A stretch of DNA of 64,000 bases from Spirometra erinaceieuropaei. Its lineage: Eukaryota; Platyhelminthes; Cestoda; Diphyllobothriidea; Diphyllobothriidae. Location: contig CACRXP010000723.1 of NCBI GenBank assembly GCA_902702965.1, forward strand, positions 215,956-279,955, read 5' to 3'. A program made the translations under genes and the position numbers. The notes under the pieces were generated by a model that did not search any database, was not told the DNA's origin, and saw only the letters and a program-made list of their open reading frames with translations. Below are positions 1-10,907 of the stretch, one piece after another. The stretch's first letter is position 1; the number at the start of each line of letters is the position of its first letter.

Positions 1-1108
1 ATGTCTTAGCATACAATTATCATTTGCGATGATAACGCCCACTAATAAGCGATCGTTTTCTACTAGATTGGTAGCCGGCATACCCGATGTCTCTAATTCA
101 CTGTCCAAGTTCAGTTCGATATCGGAAAGACTTAGCGTATGTATCCAGGTAAATGCGTTCACTATTCATGAAGGCATTGCGTCGCTACCTTCGATATCTT
201 CCAACAAAGTACCACATTTGTAGAAAAGTGTGTGTTAAGATACATGGAAGGGTGCTTTCGGACACATCAAATTTCACAACATTAAACACTGTCGATCGAC
301 AACGTTTCCACATAGGGATAAGTTTACGTACCGCGCTAAAAACGCACTCAAGGCAACCCATCTAACAAGGTTGTCATAGAAAAAGGACAATTAGAGAGGT
401 GCACTGAAAGTACCGTTGTATCGGACGCACCTGTGAACTCCGGATAGTCATTTTGTAAACCTTGAGGCATGAACTACAAAGTCGGATAATCTTCCTGAAT
501 ATGATTAGTAAATAACACGTCTTTTACACAAAAATGGTCCTCAGTCTTTCATGTGACAGAGGCAATCGGAAGAAATAACTCATCTTTGCGCGGATAAGAT
601 AAGTAACAGTTATCTCAAGGAATCTATTGAGACGACCCATTTGCACTCGTGATGTCTGTCTATATTAAGCTTCGTACAACTGGTTCTTTTGTTAAGAGAA
701 ATCTTTGTAAAATGCGTTTTCCATGAAAAACATCAAATGATTTAGATTTTAACACATCCAGCGGTGGATGTTCTGCTAGTACTTGTTCTGGATTTTTTCA
801 GAAGTTCTCTAAACGCGGTGCTATTTCGAATTCCGCATTGGCGTATAATAGAACTGCGTTCTGACCAGTTAGTTAAGATTTCTTTATTCCCCTTTTATTA
901 TTATTACAGTTCTCTTTAATATTAATGTCTCCATAATGCTCCGGTCAACAGCGTTGCATCTTTGTAGAAAACCGGTTGTGGGCGATTCATATCTCGACAT
1001 TTTCAGCCCTTGACCCAGCCTAGAATAGTAACAAATATGCGACATCAATATGATCCCTGGATTCAAAGTTACGCTCTCCTGACGTTTTACTTTCATTAAC
1101 ACCCATTG
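1..1108. other. No supported gene
   Basis: AT-rich sequence with only short, overlapping open frames (the longest are about 60-72 codons). I see no splice-flanked exon, no RNA gene and no repeat shared with the rest of the window. Confidence 0.5.
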
Positions 1109-1130
1109 TCAAGAGTAAATAAAAACGTAC

Positions 1131-1288
1131 AGCTCAAGTGAAAGTGAGGCACCTTCGACCAAAGTGATATTCAGACGCGCTTTTTGAGTCCGTCGCAGAT
1201 CAGTACGCCCGCCGGCTGAGTCATCCGTCAACTGATATGTCACCTGCAGTTGGCGTGACATCTGGGTATCCCATTGGTCCAAAGCCAT
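1131..1288 (-). CDS. Candidate first exon of an unidentified gene
   Basis: An open frame begins at the ATG at 1288-1286 and runs for 52 codons to a good splice donor, GTACGT, at 1130-1125 (phase 2). The peptide is hydrophilic, starts MALDQWDTQMSRQL and contains TDDSAGGRTDLRR; I recognise no family and see no signal peptide. A TATAAATA box lies about 90 bp upstream on the same strand. If the donor is not used, the frame stops seven codons later. No downstream exon can be assigned because the window ends about 1.1 kb further on. The open frame, donor and TATA box are seen directly; that they form a gene is inference. Confidence 0.28.
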
Positions 1289-1378
1289 CACGTGGTCGAA
1301 AGAGAATTTATGGTATTGGGCGGAGGAATGAACAGCTGTGGGCGGCCCTTTGTCTGTCCGACACCAAAATAGCCAAGC

Positions 1379-1386
1379 TATTTATA
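1379..1386 (-). promoter_or_regulatory. TATA box upstream of the 1131-1288 exon candidate
   Basis: A perfect TATAAATA on the minus strand, about 90 bp upstream of the ATG at 1288. It would place transcription start near 1350. Such octamers occur by chance in AT-rich DNA, so the support is modest. Confidence 0.25.
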
Positions 1387-1716
1387 GTGCTTTGTTCAGC
1401 GCAACTATTAAATGTCCAATCCAGGTTTGCGTGCATTGAATGTACCATTCAACAGTTGCAGAATGTTTCAATGAGATTAAGGTGTGGGCCATTCACAAGA
1501 ACGAAAATTGATACAATGCCGCGGCCGCAAGAATTGTCCGCCTGTCTAGAAGACAAATCTTTATTCTAAGTCATGCTGAAATAATACTAACTTTGGGCAA
1601 TGAACAGAAGCACTATCCTGCAACAGTATGGTAGTTGACGATAGAAACGAACAGGCGAGTCCCAGAAAGCAATGCAGAAGAAGAAGCGATCACTGGAACA
1701 AGGAGTTTATTGACCT

Positions 1717-1754
1717 GACGTTTCGGATTCTCACTCGAACCCATCATCAGAGAC
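1717..1754 (-). ncRNA. Hammerhead ribozyme-like motif, PLE-associated (copy A)
   Basis: On the minus strand this reads CTGATGA, then a 6-bp stem II (GGGTTC pairing with GAATCC across the loop GAGTGA), then GAAAC and GTC. This matches the conserved core of the minimal hammerhead motifs described in Penelope-like retroelements. The surrounding module (about 1627-1775) carries the conserved downstream tail with AATAAA and a pyrimidine stretch, shared with copies at 3.4, 31.6, 46.3 and 53.4 kb. The core residues look intact. Stem III is almost absent, so it may act only as a dimer, as proposed for PLE hammerheads. Confidence 0.65.
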
Positions 1755-2242
1755 GGTCGCAGATAAAGGACTTGGTTATGTTACTTAATTGCCGGTACTG
1801 AACGCCTTTGTAATCGCAGAAATAGATATCTCTCAAGTTTTCGAATCGTCCATGCGGCCTCTATGGTACTCTCACGAATGTGGGTTTGGTTAGACCGCCA
1901 ACTTTGTGTGAAAACATGGTTTCGCTTGAAGGAAAAGTCGTGTATGGCAAGCGCAGACGGGTTGTCCCACTTTCTCAGCTCTTGCGCCTAATGCCGTCTC
2001 TGGTCTTCTTGACTCTGTCTAGTGACCGGACTCAGGTAAGTAAGGGGGGAGAGAGTGCTGTAGGTGCTGTACAAGTCCGCTACCGCTATAAACCAATTCG
2101 CGCCAAGCAGCCATTACTTCACCCAAGATGCTATGGCGTACACAATGAACATCATCGTGGCCCGATCCGGTCTTCCTGCTTTTATCACGAAACCAGATGA
2201 AGATGGGTAGAAGAAGAGAATGTTGTAGGTGCAGCGCAATTC

Positions 2243-2492
2243 TATTACCACTATGTTATTACCGACAAAGACAAGGGAGATTGGAATGACCATTTCTGAC
2301 CTATTAGCCATCGTCAGCCAGTCATACCCAACCCCTGAATTGTGAAACAGAATTTGTCGGTAATAACACACTGCCAATATCATGCTCCGCTGTGCGGCTG
2401 CTAGTTGGGCTCAAGAGAGAACCCGTAAGGCACAACGGAACGAGTGAGTTCCGTAAAAACGATTTGTGAGCGCCCCCTACCATTGTATATTC
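2243..2492. repeat. SINE-A copy with inverted 5' half
   Basis: The 3' part (about 2355-2491) is in plus orientation and runs from GTCGGTAATAACA to the terminal CCCCCTACCATTGTA. The part before it (about 2256-2337) is the minus-strand version of the SINE middle (GACAAAGACAAGGGAGA to the GTCATACCCAACC motif). The two halves therefore face opposite ways around a breakpoint near 2345, as also seen at 9.1 and 54.2 kb. Confidence 0.7.
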
Positions 2493-2518
2493 CCGATCGA
2501 AACCGACAGGGCAACGGG

Positions 2519-2796
2519 CTCGTGGCCCAGTGGTTAGAGGCGTGGACTTCTAAACCAACAGGTCGCGAGTTCGAGCCTCGGGTATGCCACACTTGGGGGT
2601 TGGTTATGACTGGCTGACGACGGTTAATAAGCCAGAAATGGCCATTCCAGTCTCCCTTGTCTTTGTCGGTAATAACATACTGCCTTTATCATACGTCACT
2701 CTGCGGCTGCTGGTTGCGCTCGCGAGAGAGCCTGCAAGGCACAAGGGAACGAGTGAGTTCCGTAAGAACTATCGGTGAGCGTCCCCTACCATTGTA
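2519..2796 (+). repeat. tRNA-derived SINE (SINE-A), full-length copy
   Basis: About 280 bp. It has a tRNA-like head with an RNA polymerase III A box (TGGCCCAGTGG, 2523-2533) and B box (GAGTTCGAGCC, 2567-2577). A unique body follows, with the CTGGCTGACGACGG and GTCGGTAATAACA segments, then a tail ending CCCCTACCATTGTA. At least seven other copies or pieces lie in this window in both orientations. This copy abuts the 3' end of the rearranged copy at 2243-2492. Confidence 0.8.
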
Positions 2797-3080
2797 CTGA
2801 TTACTTCATAATATTTTTTTGGTAAGCTTACCATATGGCATCAACCAAGTGCGGCTGCAGAACCAAACCTCGCTGAAATTTTCAACGAACAGTCGGCATA
2901 CCGCTTGGTTCCCACCGCGCAACGGAAGTAATCTTTTCTATGAGGAAATTCATTTAGGGATCGTAGAAAATACTTTTTATGTCTCCAGCCTAGCCATCAC
3001 TTGACAAGGCGGCAGTCAATGTACCTTCAAGGAGTGCGTTCCCCGCGGTAAAGGGCTTGAACCGCCATACTGTAGGTTAA

Positions 3081-3316
3081 GTTCGTGGCCCAGTGGTTAG
3101 AGGCGTGGACTTCTAACATACAGGTCGCGAGTTCGAGCCTCGGGTGTGCCACACTGGGGGGTTGGGTATGACTGGCTGACGACGGTTAATAAGCCAGAAA
3201 TGGCCATTCCAGTCTCCCTTGTCTTTGTCGATAATAACATACTGCCTTTATCATACGTCAGTCTGCGGCTGCTGGTTGAGCTCGCGAGAGAGCCTGCAAG
3301 GCACAAGGAAACGAGG
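3081..3316 (+). repeat. SINE-A copy fused to a hammerhead module
   Basis: Same head and body as the copy at 2519-2796, with an A box at 3086-3096 and a B box at 3129-3139. It loses its last ~45 bp at about 3316 and runs directly into the TATA/hammerhead module at 3330. Either the SINE was truncated by that insertion or a chimeric transcript was copied. Confidence 0.78.
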
Positions 3317-3396
3317 GATGCAGGTAACATGGCAATTGCATCCTATAAATACCGCAGCCCCTTGTGCAACAACCACCCGTTTCTGCTTTTCTGTCT

Positions 3397-3430
3397 CTGA
3401 TGATGGATTCGAGTAGGAATCCGAAACGTC
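3397..3430 (+). ncRNA. Hammerhead ribozyme-like motif, PLE-associated (copy B)
   Basis: CTGATGA (3397-3403), a stem-loop GGATTC-GAGTAG-GAATCC, then GAAACGTC ending at 3430. The module (about 3330-3480) has a TATAAATA box at 3344-3351 and the conserved CCCCTTGTGCAAC segment upstream. Downstream is GTCAGGCTAATAAAGCTC, which includes an AATAAA signal. Promoter-like, ribozyme-like and polyadenylation-like elements thus lie within about 110 bp. Copy E at 53.4 kb has the same order, which argues against chance. Confidence 0.7.
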
Positions 3431-3479
3431 AGGCTAATAAAGCTCTTGTCCCGGCGATCGTGTCTTCATCTTCAAAAGG

Positions 3480-3980
3480 GAACGACGTGAAGCAGTACCA
3501 GAGTAAATTTTATCGCTGACCACATAAGTTTTTTTCAGTGGCTTATGCTATTGTCAATGTCAATAATTCTTATGTGATACTGGTTTACTCGAGTTTGCGT
3601 GACCCAACTTGATGTGGGATACTGTGAGAATTTTTTCTGAAAAGTGTGTGTATTATGCACGCTTCAGGTTACCTTTCGTGCGTTTCTTCCAAACTGCAAA
3701 CGACTTTGCAAAATTAAGATACAGAACGTTTCGTGTGAAAAATATGAGGAGTCATTTTATTTTTCTCTGGCCCTACATGTTGCAAATTAAACTATAAACG
3801 TGTCACACATGTAGGTTGAGCTTACGGGTCTAAGGGGATTTGATTAACGAAAGCCAAAGAGACGGAATAGTCAGGAACATGAAGCTTCTCGGATAATTCT
3901 CTGAGAATCGATTCAGGTAACGTATGTGATTCGGATGCTTTTCTAGGGATGTTAGACTGATTCCCGGCTTCATAACGCTG
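3480..3980. other. No supported gene
   Basis: AT-rich sequence between the hammerhead module and the PLE fragment. The one 62-codon frame at 3609-3797 has no recognisable features. Confidence 0.4.
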
Positions 3981-3984
3981 ACGT

Positions 3985-4566
3985 CGAGGGCTGCAACATA
4001 TAAAGTACACAAAAAACGAGTTGGCGAGCATACGTAGCTTTCGATAAATTCTCATCGGGCCAGTACAGTTATATAGAAACGGGGTAGAAGTCAAACATGT
4101 CAGCGATAAGAGAAATCGATAAAAATCCTCATTAAAACACAGGCGGGGTGTGGGACTGTGGGGGAAGGGGGTAGGGGGAGGGTAGTAGTACTCATTATCA
4201 GGGGCGGGGTGAGAGCGGAAGTTCGCGGGGGGAGATGCACCGTTAGTCAATCTTCGACCACTGTAGGCGCGGAGCCTGAACGTGGTTCTTCTGTGCGCAT
4301 AAGGCCGGCTTTCGTAACCTAATGGCGGCCGCTTCCGCTGTCGCTAACAGGCGCTGGCCTAGTAGCTTAGGGTAGCTCGATGGGACCTTATAAATCACGC
4401 GAAAAGCTTCGTTGGGGTCCACACGATGTCCGGAATCGACCACATGCTCGAGAATGGCGCTGCTTATACTCCTCGTTTCGCCTTTTCCCAGCCATGCCGG
4501 GAGGTGTTCGCGTATTCTCTTGGATAAGCGCCGACTCGTTCGACCCATATAACCAATATATATATA
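3985..4566 (-). mobile_element. Truncated Penelope-like element fragment (PLE1)
   Basis: Reading the minus strand: a GIY-YIG coding segment (4560 to 4243), a C-rich tract (about 4230-4150), then a segment ending with the GAATTTATCGAAAGC and CGTATGCTCGCCAA motifs (about 4080-4020). The same order occurs in the PLE at 15.1-15.9 kb, where the last segment is the inverted terminal repeat. PLE1 is 5'-truncated just before the endonuclease domain, next to a 39-bp-arm hairpin. Confidence 0.7.
4243..4560 (-). pseudogene. GIY-YIG endonuclease domain of a Penelope-like element (partial)
   Basis: Encodes the C-terminal endonuclease of a PLE polyprotein. Visible: YIGYMGRTSRRLSKR, the EHLPAWLGKG segment, HRVDPNEAFRVIYKVPSSYP and the terminal LCAQKNHVQAPR. 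This parallels the copy at 15.3-15.7 kb (YIGRTSRRLSKRMKEHL), which retains the preceding Cys-rich lead CIYSFTCSCGAE that is lost here. The arginine of YIGRTSRR and the glutamate region are present. In PLEs this domain nicks target DNA for reverse transcription. No reverse transcriptase is attached, so the fragment cannot move on its own. Confidence 0.7.
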
Positions 4567-4574
4567 TTCACTCA

Positions 4575-4661
4575 GGAATGGGCGCACACCGATCCATTGG
4601 CTTCCCGAAGCAAACAAGCTTCGTGAAGCCAATACACCGATGCGCGCCGATTCCTGATTGA
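4575..4661. repeat. Long imperfect hairpin at the PLE1 breakpoint
   Basis: Two arms of about 39 bp (beginning CAGGAATGGGCGC and ending GCGCCGATTCCTG) are inverted around a 6-nt AAACAA loop, with roughly eight mismatches. It sits immediately upstream (minus sense) of the truncated GIY-YIG fragment, just beyond an ATATATAT run. Confidence 0.6.
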
Positions 4662-4905
4662 ATAAATACCCGATCTGCAGCGACAGAGAATGTCAGGTGG
4701 CGAGACACTGATGAACTTCGGTTCGAGGAAGTGCTTATGACCCATCTGGTAGACCCCAGTGGTGGACCAGATGCGCCAGGTGCGTCTATGCGCATGTTTG
4801 TGTTTCCGGTACCAGCTGGTGGTCAGGGTTATGATTGGCTGAATGAAGGCAAACAAGCCCGAAACAGTGCTGTATCAATCTACCCCCAGACTCTGTCGTC
4901 TTCCC

Positions 4906-4908
<3 letters not shown>

Positions 4909-4943
<35 letters not shown>
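4909..4943. repeat. (TA)n microsatellite
   Basis: About 17 uninterrupted TA dinucleotides. Confidence 0.9.
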
Positions 4944-4946
<3 letters not shown>

Positions 4947-4949
4947 AAT

Positions 4950-6130
4950 TTAATATTCCTAGAACTTTCATAAACACTGGGCACCTGGACTTGTAGTAAA
5001 TCTTAATTTCTCTGCTCAGTCGCAAATCAAACTGCCGCTTAAGGCCTCGCAAAGCATGTTGGAACTGTGTCACAATCTGGGACACAAATAAAGCCTTAAA
5101 GCTTCGCAAAGGTTTGATGCATCTATTTCGCAGATTCCTATGGCAAACAACACTTTTGATATTCCGAAATTTCAAATTCTTGCTCAGCAGGCACAGATTT
5201 TATGCTTTATTTTATCATAGTATTCGCTAATGCTAAGTACAAACAAAGGCTGATTTTTTTTCAGTACGGCAGGAACCTCCAGAAAGTGGTCTATGAAAGT
5301 AAAATATCCATACGACAGTTCGACCGTCTATTCCGACAATGTTCACCTTCTACCCCACTGACAGATGAGTCTGACACGGCGAAATGTCTGTGAATTAGTT
5401 TGTTGAAATAGAAGACTTGCGCGGAATCTACCACACTCTCTCCTCCACCCCCACTCGGATCCGGTGTTAAGACAGAGTTAAGAAGACCGGAGGCGGGATA
5501 AAGCGCAAGTAAATGGCACGATTGAGCCCGATCGTTGGCGTTCTACACCACACCTCCTGGTCCACACAACAAATGACCGGGTTTTTGATCAACAACAACA
5601 ACGCCTCAGCAGAGGTCAGAAGAACGAGGATGACTAGGCAGTCATGCCCACCACCTGTTTACCCAGCGGGAGAGCAAGCGTGCCTACCGGCAGGGAACCA
5701 GGTGTCAGTAAACTGCCAGGCTGAAAGGGTCATGGTTTGTTGACAGTGGTATAGCACACGCGTTCAGATCTTTTGTCCTAAGACGACACGTTGTTCCCTC
5801 ATTTAGCTTAGGCCGTCACCCTTCAAAGTCGGGTGACCAAGTAGTTGTCGACTGAGAAGCAATACCCTTAAGACTTTGTACTTCTAGGGATCACAAAGTC
5901 CATACAAGAGAGTGTACACACTACCAATGTCATTTAAGTAGAAGTGCATCGAGTTCGTTGCCCTATTTCAGCAACGTGCTATCTCCAGGTAACCGTCCGG
6001 ATCCACAGTGTAGTCACTTACTTGGGAACTGTTATCTGGAGAGAGGGGAGCCCAAAGGTCTAGTGATGAAAGTTAATTTAACCGGCGAGTAGTAATTTTG
6101 CATGTCCGTATACGAATCACATCACAGTGA
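4950..6130. other. No supported gene
   Basis: Only short frames (up to about 75 codons). Nothing recognised, and no copy elsewhere in the window was noticed. Confidence 0.4.
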
Positions 6131-6351
6131 CTAATGCTCTACAGGCTGTACCCCAGAGCTTTGGCCTTCTAGGCTACCGTGTTGGACGCATCGTGATAGT
6201 CTCAGAACTCGGATCACATGAAGACGAAATCGAGACGCACACTTCCTACTTGCGTGGGAGGTGGCAGTTGGATGCTTGTGATGAGTGATGATGTTCTGTG
6301 ATGTAGGTGTTAGTAGGGAAAATGTGATGGTGTGGTTTAGCCGGCGGTTGA

Positions 6352-6560
6352 CTACCGCAGGTTTTCGCAAATGCGCATGTGACCTGATAGGCCCTTGCGG
6401 TGGGTGAATGTGCGGGTGAAGTGAGGACGGTTGAGGCGAATGCGGTGCGTGTATCTCGGTGCTCCAAGCACTAGTTCGCCAGTCTCCGTGAGATGGATTC
6501 GTAAGTGATCGATTAAGAGACCAACCAGTAGCACAACTGAAGGCGAATTTCTCTATCCCG
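6352..6560 (-). pseudogene. C2H2 zinc-finger tail of an RTE-type LINE (remnant)
   Basis: The minus strand encodes a pair of decayed C2H2-like units. Visible: CATGWLLIDHLRIHLTETGE (read across one frameshift), GAPRYTHRIRLNRPHFTRTF, then THRKGLSGHMRICENLR and a stop at 6352. In flatworm RTE elements I know the 3' end of the coding region as a C2H2 finger with spacing like CPHCxRTFTHRxGLxGHMRIHE; here a Cys has become Arg/Phe and the last His has become Cys. The RT part is absent. The related RT remnant at 52 kb is not contiguous with it. Confidence 0.6.
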
Positions 6561-6599
6561 ATGTTGTTTAAGTGAGCCACGAAGTATAGCCCGGTCAAA

Positions 6600-8050
6600 A
6601 TGGGATTATTTGAATTAGAATATCCCGAAGTTATAGTGTCAAGTCAAAATTTCAGGGCCGATTTGGGCGTTGAACGTAACTATTACTAGCAGAAATCAAA
6701 AGACAGTCGCCCATGCTTCTATTTATATGAGTGGACACTCATCGTCCAGTCTGGAATGATAGACTCGAACAGCGAGATTAGCTTGAAATGGTCTTCGAAA
6801 TCGGCTTTATTTGTTTTTTTTCCGTAAACCACGGGCTTTCCAAAAATATCATACTGAAGGCGACTCAGCCAGAGATTTACTAGGATGACATTTACACCAA
6901 TACTAGGGAAAAATAAGTTCGTAGCTACCCTTTAATTCGACGTGGATGATATCGGGAGTTTTATGATTCATGTCCACTGCTTCGATTTGCTCAAGGTTTT
7001 TGGATTTCTACATTGAAATTGGCAGTGGCATACAGGGACCTGCTTAATCATACCCAGATCAGCAGCAATGATCGTTAATTGCCTATCACTTCTCAAACTT
7101 GCCGTTTGCTTTGCAGCTACCGCTAATGTTGCGATCAAGGAAACTGAACTCCTGCAGGCCAGATTCACTCTCTCTTACTCAAAAATGCACACGAAATGTA
7201 AATTTCCATCTTACTTCGTAAAAAACTTCAGGCGGGAACTTTGGATAAGTGCTGTGGGGAGGGTAAGTCAGAAATTGTTTGATTTGACCGGCCCATTAAA
7301 GTTCAGTAGGGCAGCTTGACGATTCAGGGAAAGGATGAAACTGGTGAATCCACGAAGTTTGCCGAACTATAGCAGAGAAGGACGCCTGGATCAACAAACT
7401 CACTTGTTTAGTATTCTGGGCTTTCGAGATAACAGCACACAACCACTTATGCGGGCCCGATGCCAGTGTGCCTGTTGCTTTATTTCCCATTAGACGTGGT
7501 GGCTTTATTTAGTTGAGTTCCTGTTGTTGATGTTGTTTTGAGTACTTTTCACGATGGCTGCTGTGCCGAACTCGGGTCCTGTCTCCAGCAAGTTAGACTG
7601 CTACGTCCCTCATTGCATAACAATCTTGTATTCGCAAATATCGGCCGTAGGCCCTCGAACTTCATTTCAATCGGTCAAATACGGTCGACATTTTTAACAG
7701 GAGGAAATGTTCGTAATCATTTTATTGGGTCCCCGTTAATCAGTCGTCTCCCCAATTTCTTGAGAAACACGACACAAAAGTGTCTCGATTATCCTATGTG
7801 CGAATGTTGAATAAACGTGTGCAGTTGCGTCCAGTTAGACAGAATTGCGCACGCTTTTACTTCAGACCTTCATACTCACACTGTTTGTTGACGCACATAA
7901 GTCTTGCCTGCGCTGTTCAAGCCGTCGTTAGATACTTTTGGGTAGAAAGTTTCATGTTTGACAATGCAACGACATTTAAGGATTAACTATAAAATACTCT
8001 GACGAGGTAACGCATTCTGCCTTGCACGTGACTGCAGTTGGACATGATGT
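6600..8050. other. No supported gene
   Basis: Unique-looking sequence with overlapping short frames on both strands. The longest, 90 codons at 7538-7810 (+), has no recognisable domain or splice context. Confidence 0.4.
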
Positions 8051-8060
8051 TAAAGCGATA

Positions 8061-8661
8061 TACAGTGAGCGACCGACCTCAGTAAATGTTAGCCAAAATT
8101 CTGAAATGCGTTTCCGATTAGGATTACTTAGGTGAGGTTATAATACTTATTATCCCGCGGCATGTTGCTATAACATTTCGGACTCGGCAGGATGTCTGCT
8201 TTTGAATATACTTTTTTTCAATCTTCTGTAGAAACCGTACTTGGTAAAATATGACTACTTAAGTAGCATGATGTTTTCATATTGATTTTCGATGGTCTCG
8301 TAAATTCGAATGTATTTGATAGAAAACATGAACACCATATGCCTTTTTCAGTCGTTTGATGGAAACTCACGTCATATTTACATTTAATTGTCGAAGAAGG
8401 CGTATATTTAGGTGTGAAAAGACCATCAAAAATCAATATGAAAAATGTACGCTACTTAAGTAATCATCTTTTTCCGAGTACGGTTTCTACAGGAAATTGA
8501 AAAGAAGTGTATTCAAAGGCACACATACCGCCAAGCCCGAAATATTATAGGACCTTACCGCAAAATAATATGTACTAAAACTCCACCTAAATTATACTTG
8601 TTAATCGGAAACGCATTTCAGATTTTTGACTAAAATTTCATGAGATTGGTCACTCACTGTA
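8061..8661. mobile_element. Complete Tc1/mariner-type MITE with very long terminal inverted repeats
   Basis: A foldback element of about 600 bp. Ends are TA-CAGTGAGCGACC at 8061 and GGTCACTCACTG-TA at 8661, so a TA target duplication brackets CAGTG termini, as expected for Tc1/mariner. Each arm is about 270 bp. Matching internal segments include GTAGAAACCGTACTTGG with its complement near 8480, and CTACTTAAGTAG on both sides. The loop is near 8360 and there is no transposase. Partial relatives lie at 10.7, 46.7 and 52.9 kb. Confidence 0.8.
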
Positions 8662-9065
8662 TGCAGTTTAATGTTTTAAAGTTTCCTCTTATTGCGCAGT
8701 GGCTAAATGCTTAATAGGATGGGGATATCATTTAATTTCCAATCCTGTTTTGATACCTATCAAGAATTGTTTCAATTCAAGATCTGATTACTCACTTGAT
8801 GAATTACCTGGTATAGATGTCCGGCTAAAACCCCTCTGACATATGTCCTGGAAAATTATCACTAGCTGACTTCGCCGACGCTAACCACTGAAGAAATTAT
8901 TAATTAAATCTGGAGTCAATTTTGACGGCGCTACCTCAAGTTCTCACATCTCAAACCAATTATTCTCTGACTGTACTGTTCTTTCTGGATGCGGTTGGTG
9001 TAAAACTGGGATATTTATATGAAATATAACTTCCATTTCACTATGTGAATTGTGTACTTTTAGGC

Positions 9066-9291
9066 AGAATTTTATTACCGACAAAGACAATGGAGACTGG
9101 AATGGCCATTTCTGGCTTACTATCCGTCGTCAGCCAGTCATAGCCGGCCCCGAAGTGTGGTACACCTGGGACTCGAACTCGCGACCGATTTGTGGCTGCT
9201 GGTTGGGCTTGAAAGAGAGCCCGTAAGGTACAGCGGAACGAGTGAGCTCCGTAAGATCGGTTGGTAAGCGCCCATCTACCATTGTGTACTT
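9066..9291. repeat. SINE-A copy with inverted 5' half
   Basis: The left part (about 9073-9190) is minus strand and includes the complement of the B box (CTCGAACTCGCGACC). It joins directly to a plus-oriented 3' half starting at GTGGCTGCTGGTTGGGC and ending CATCTACCATTGT. It has the same head-to-head architecture as the copies at 2.2 and 54.2 kb. Confidence 0.7.
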
Positions 9292-10262
9292 TTAGTGAGG
9301 ATAGTCGACCTATGTTTGCAACGTGACTTTACACAGTAGGGTGAACGAAAAATAAAAACAACACGAGAAGGTAACTTTGTTACAAGAACGGCTTAGGGCT
9401 TTATATACCGTAGAACGGTGCAAATCCCTCATTTGAATCAATCAGTAAGTTGGCTCACCGGCATTCCAACTTTGGAGGAGATTAACGGAAACGAGAAAGA
9501 GGCGAACGTGTCTTGATAGTTCGTAGCCTACCATCCGCGCATACCAATCGACTTGAAATGATCAGCCCCCTGTCTGCAGGAAGGCGGTTTTGATTAATAC
9601 GCCAATAATTCCAGATTTTTAGTTGAAGAGAATATGCACATCCTAAGTTCTTTTTTAAAAGGAGACAGAGGCACGATCTTTGGAAGGGTTCATCAGAGAG
9701 ACTGCTAGAGTGCAACGACGTGCGAACATTTATGCCGTTGTACCGTGAGAGGGGGGGGGTTTACGTCCGTGGCTAGGTCTGGTTCGTGCTGCCTGGCCCA
9801 CAATGGTCTCCCGGCGTGGCGACGACGTTTGTCCCTCGTGGCGATGTGAACTGCGTGGTCGTAGCGTGTGATTACAACGTAGGCAAGTCATTGTGTCTAT
9901 TGATGGACTTGGTGTCCGACACCCACGCCTCCAACAGTTACCGCCTCGTCTTGTTGCCGGCTCGCGCCAATACCCGCGTGTCCGCGAAGTCGAACTCCGT
10001 ACTCTGCTGGTCTGAAAAGGAAGCACCCTCCCACCGCAGACCTGTAGAGGACATGCTTTAAGGCTGCTGCTTTTTTGTCGCAAGAGAAATAATTATTTAT
10101 TATTTTGGTCAAAATGTTGCATATTTTATAGAGACCCCTGAACTTATGCTAACCAGGGAGAAAGCAATGGTGGACGTTAAAATTTCCGCCATTTTATGCA
10201 GAAAGGACTTTTAAACAACCGCTGTACCGTAGGCTCACGTGCCGGGACAGGTCCGCCCCGTA
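9292..10262. other. No confirmed gene; GC-rich island with overlapping frames
   Basis: Around 9730-10080 the DNA is GC-rich and open in several frames (117 codons on minus, 91 on plus). The peptides are Arg/Ser/Pro-rich and look like products of base composition rather than a conserved protein. I recognise no domain. Confidence 0.35.
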
Positions 10263-10375
10263 GTGCCTTGGCTGTCAGTCTAGAATCGTCGCGGGCGTTC
10301 GCGGAACGATCAACAACAGAGACAAAGCAGGCGGAGATGGCCATTTCTGCTTTTTTAGCCATCATCAGTCGGCAA
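10263..10375 (-). repeat. Partial SINE-A remnant
   Basis: Decayed minus-strand SINE body: GAGACAAAGCAGGCGGAGATGG followed by CCATTTCTGC and AGCCATCATCAGTCGG, matching the middle of the full copies. Head and tail are not visible. Confidence 0.5.
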
Positions 10376-10667
10376 CATTTAACCCTATTACTGCATGGCC
10401 ATCGATTCGAAGGATTTAAATAAACTACTGACTGCGCTTTTTAAAAAATACTAAGCAGTTGTGTTTCGGACTTCTGCAAAAATGAACTTTGTCGTAATTC
10501 TGAACTTAAAGCATGATTGAGTTTTTACTGAGCACGCCTTGTACTCGTAAGCGAAATACCTTGATTAACAGTCGGGCTCATACAGACTGTGTTAATTTGC
10601 CCTGGCAGATACAGTCATATTTTCCAGAAATAATCAAATCTAATTTCACAGAACTGTCTGCAAAAAT

Positions 10668-10907
10668 TACAAGGGCATCGAAAATCAATGAGAAAATTGC
10701 ATGCTACTTAAGTAGTCATTTTTTACATAGTTCAATTTTTGAATGCAGTCGGAAACAACATCGTTCAAAAGCCTACACCCTGTGGTAAATGCTGCAAATT
10801 ATGCTGCAAAATGATTAGTTTTGCAACCCTACTGAATTATTCTTTTCGAAACGAGAACGTATTTCGAAATTTCGGCTGACATTTCATGAGTTAGCCCACC
10901 TACTGTA
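10668..10907. repeat. MITE fragment (right half)
   Basis: Shares CATCGAAAATCAATGAGAA, CTACTTAAGTAGTCAT and the outer terminal segment GACATTTCATGAGTTAGCCC ending in TACTGTA with the complete MITE at 8061-8661 and the fragment at 52.9 kb. Only one arm is present. Confidence 0.6.

Noticed and set aside
9730..10083. Arg/Ser/Pro-rich 117-codon frame
   Set aside because: Both strands are open because the DNA is GC-rich; no motif or start context supports a gene.
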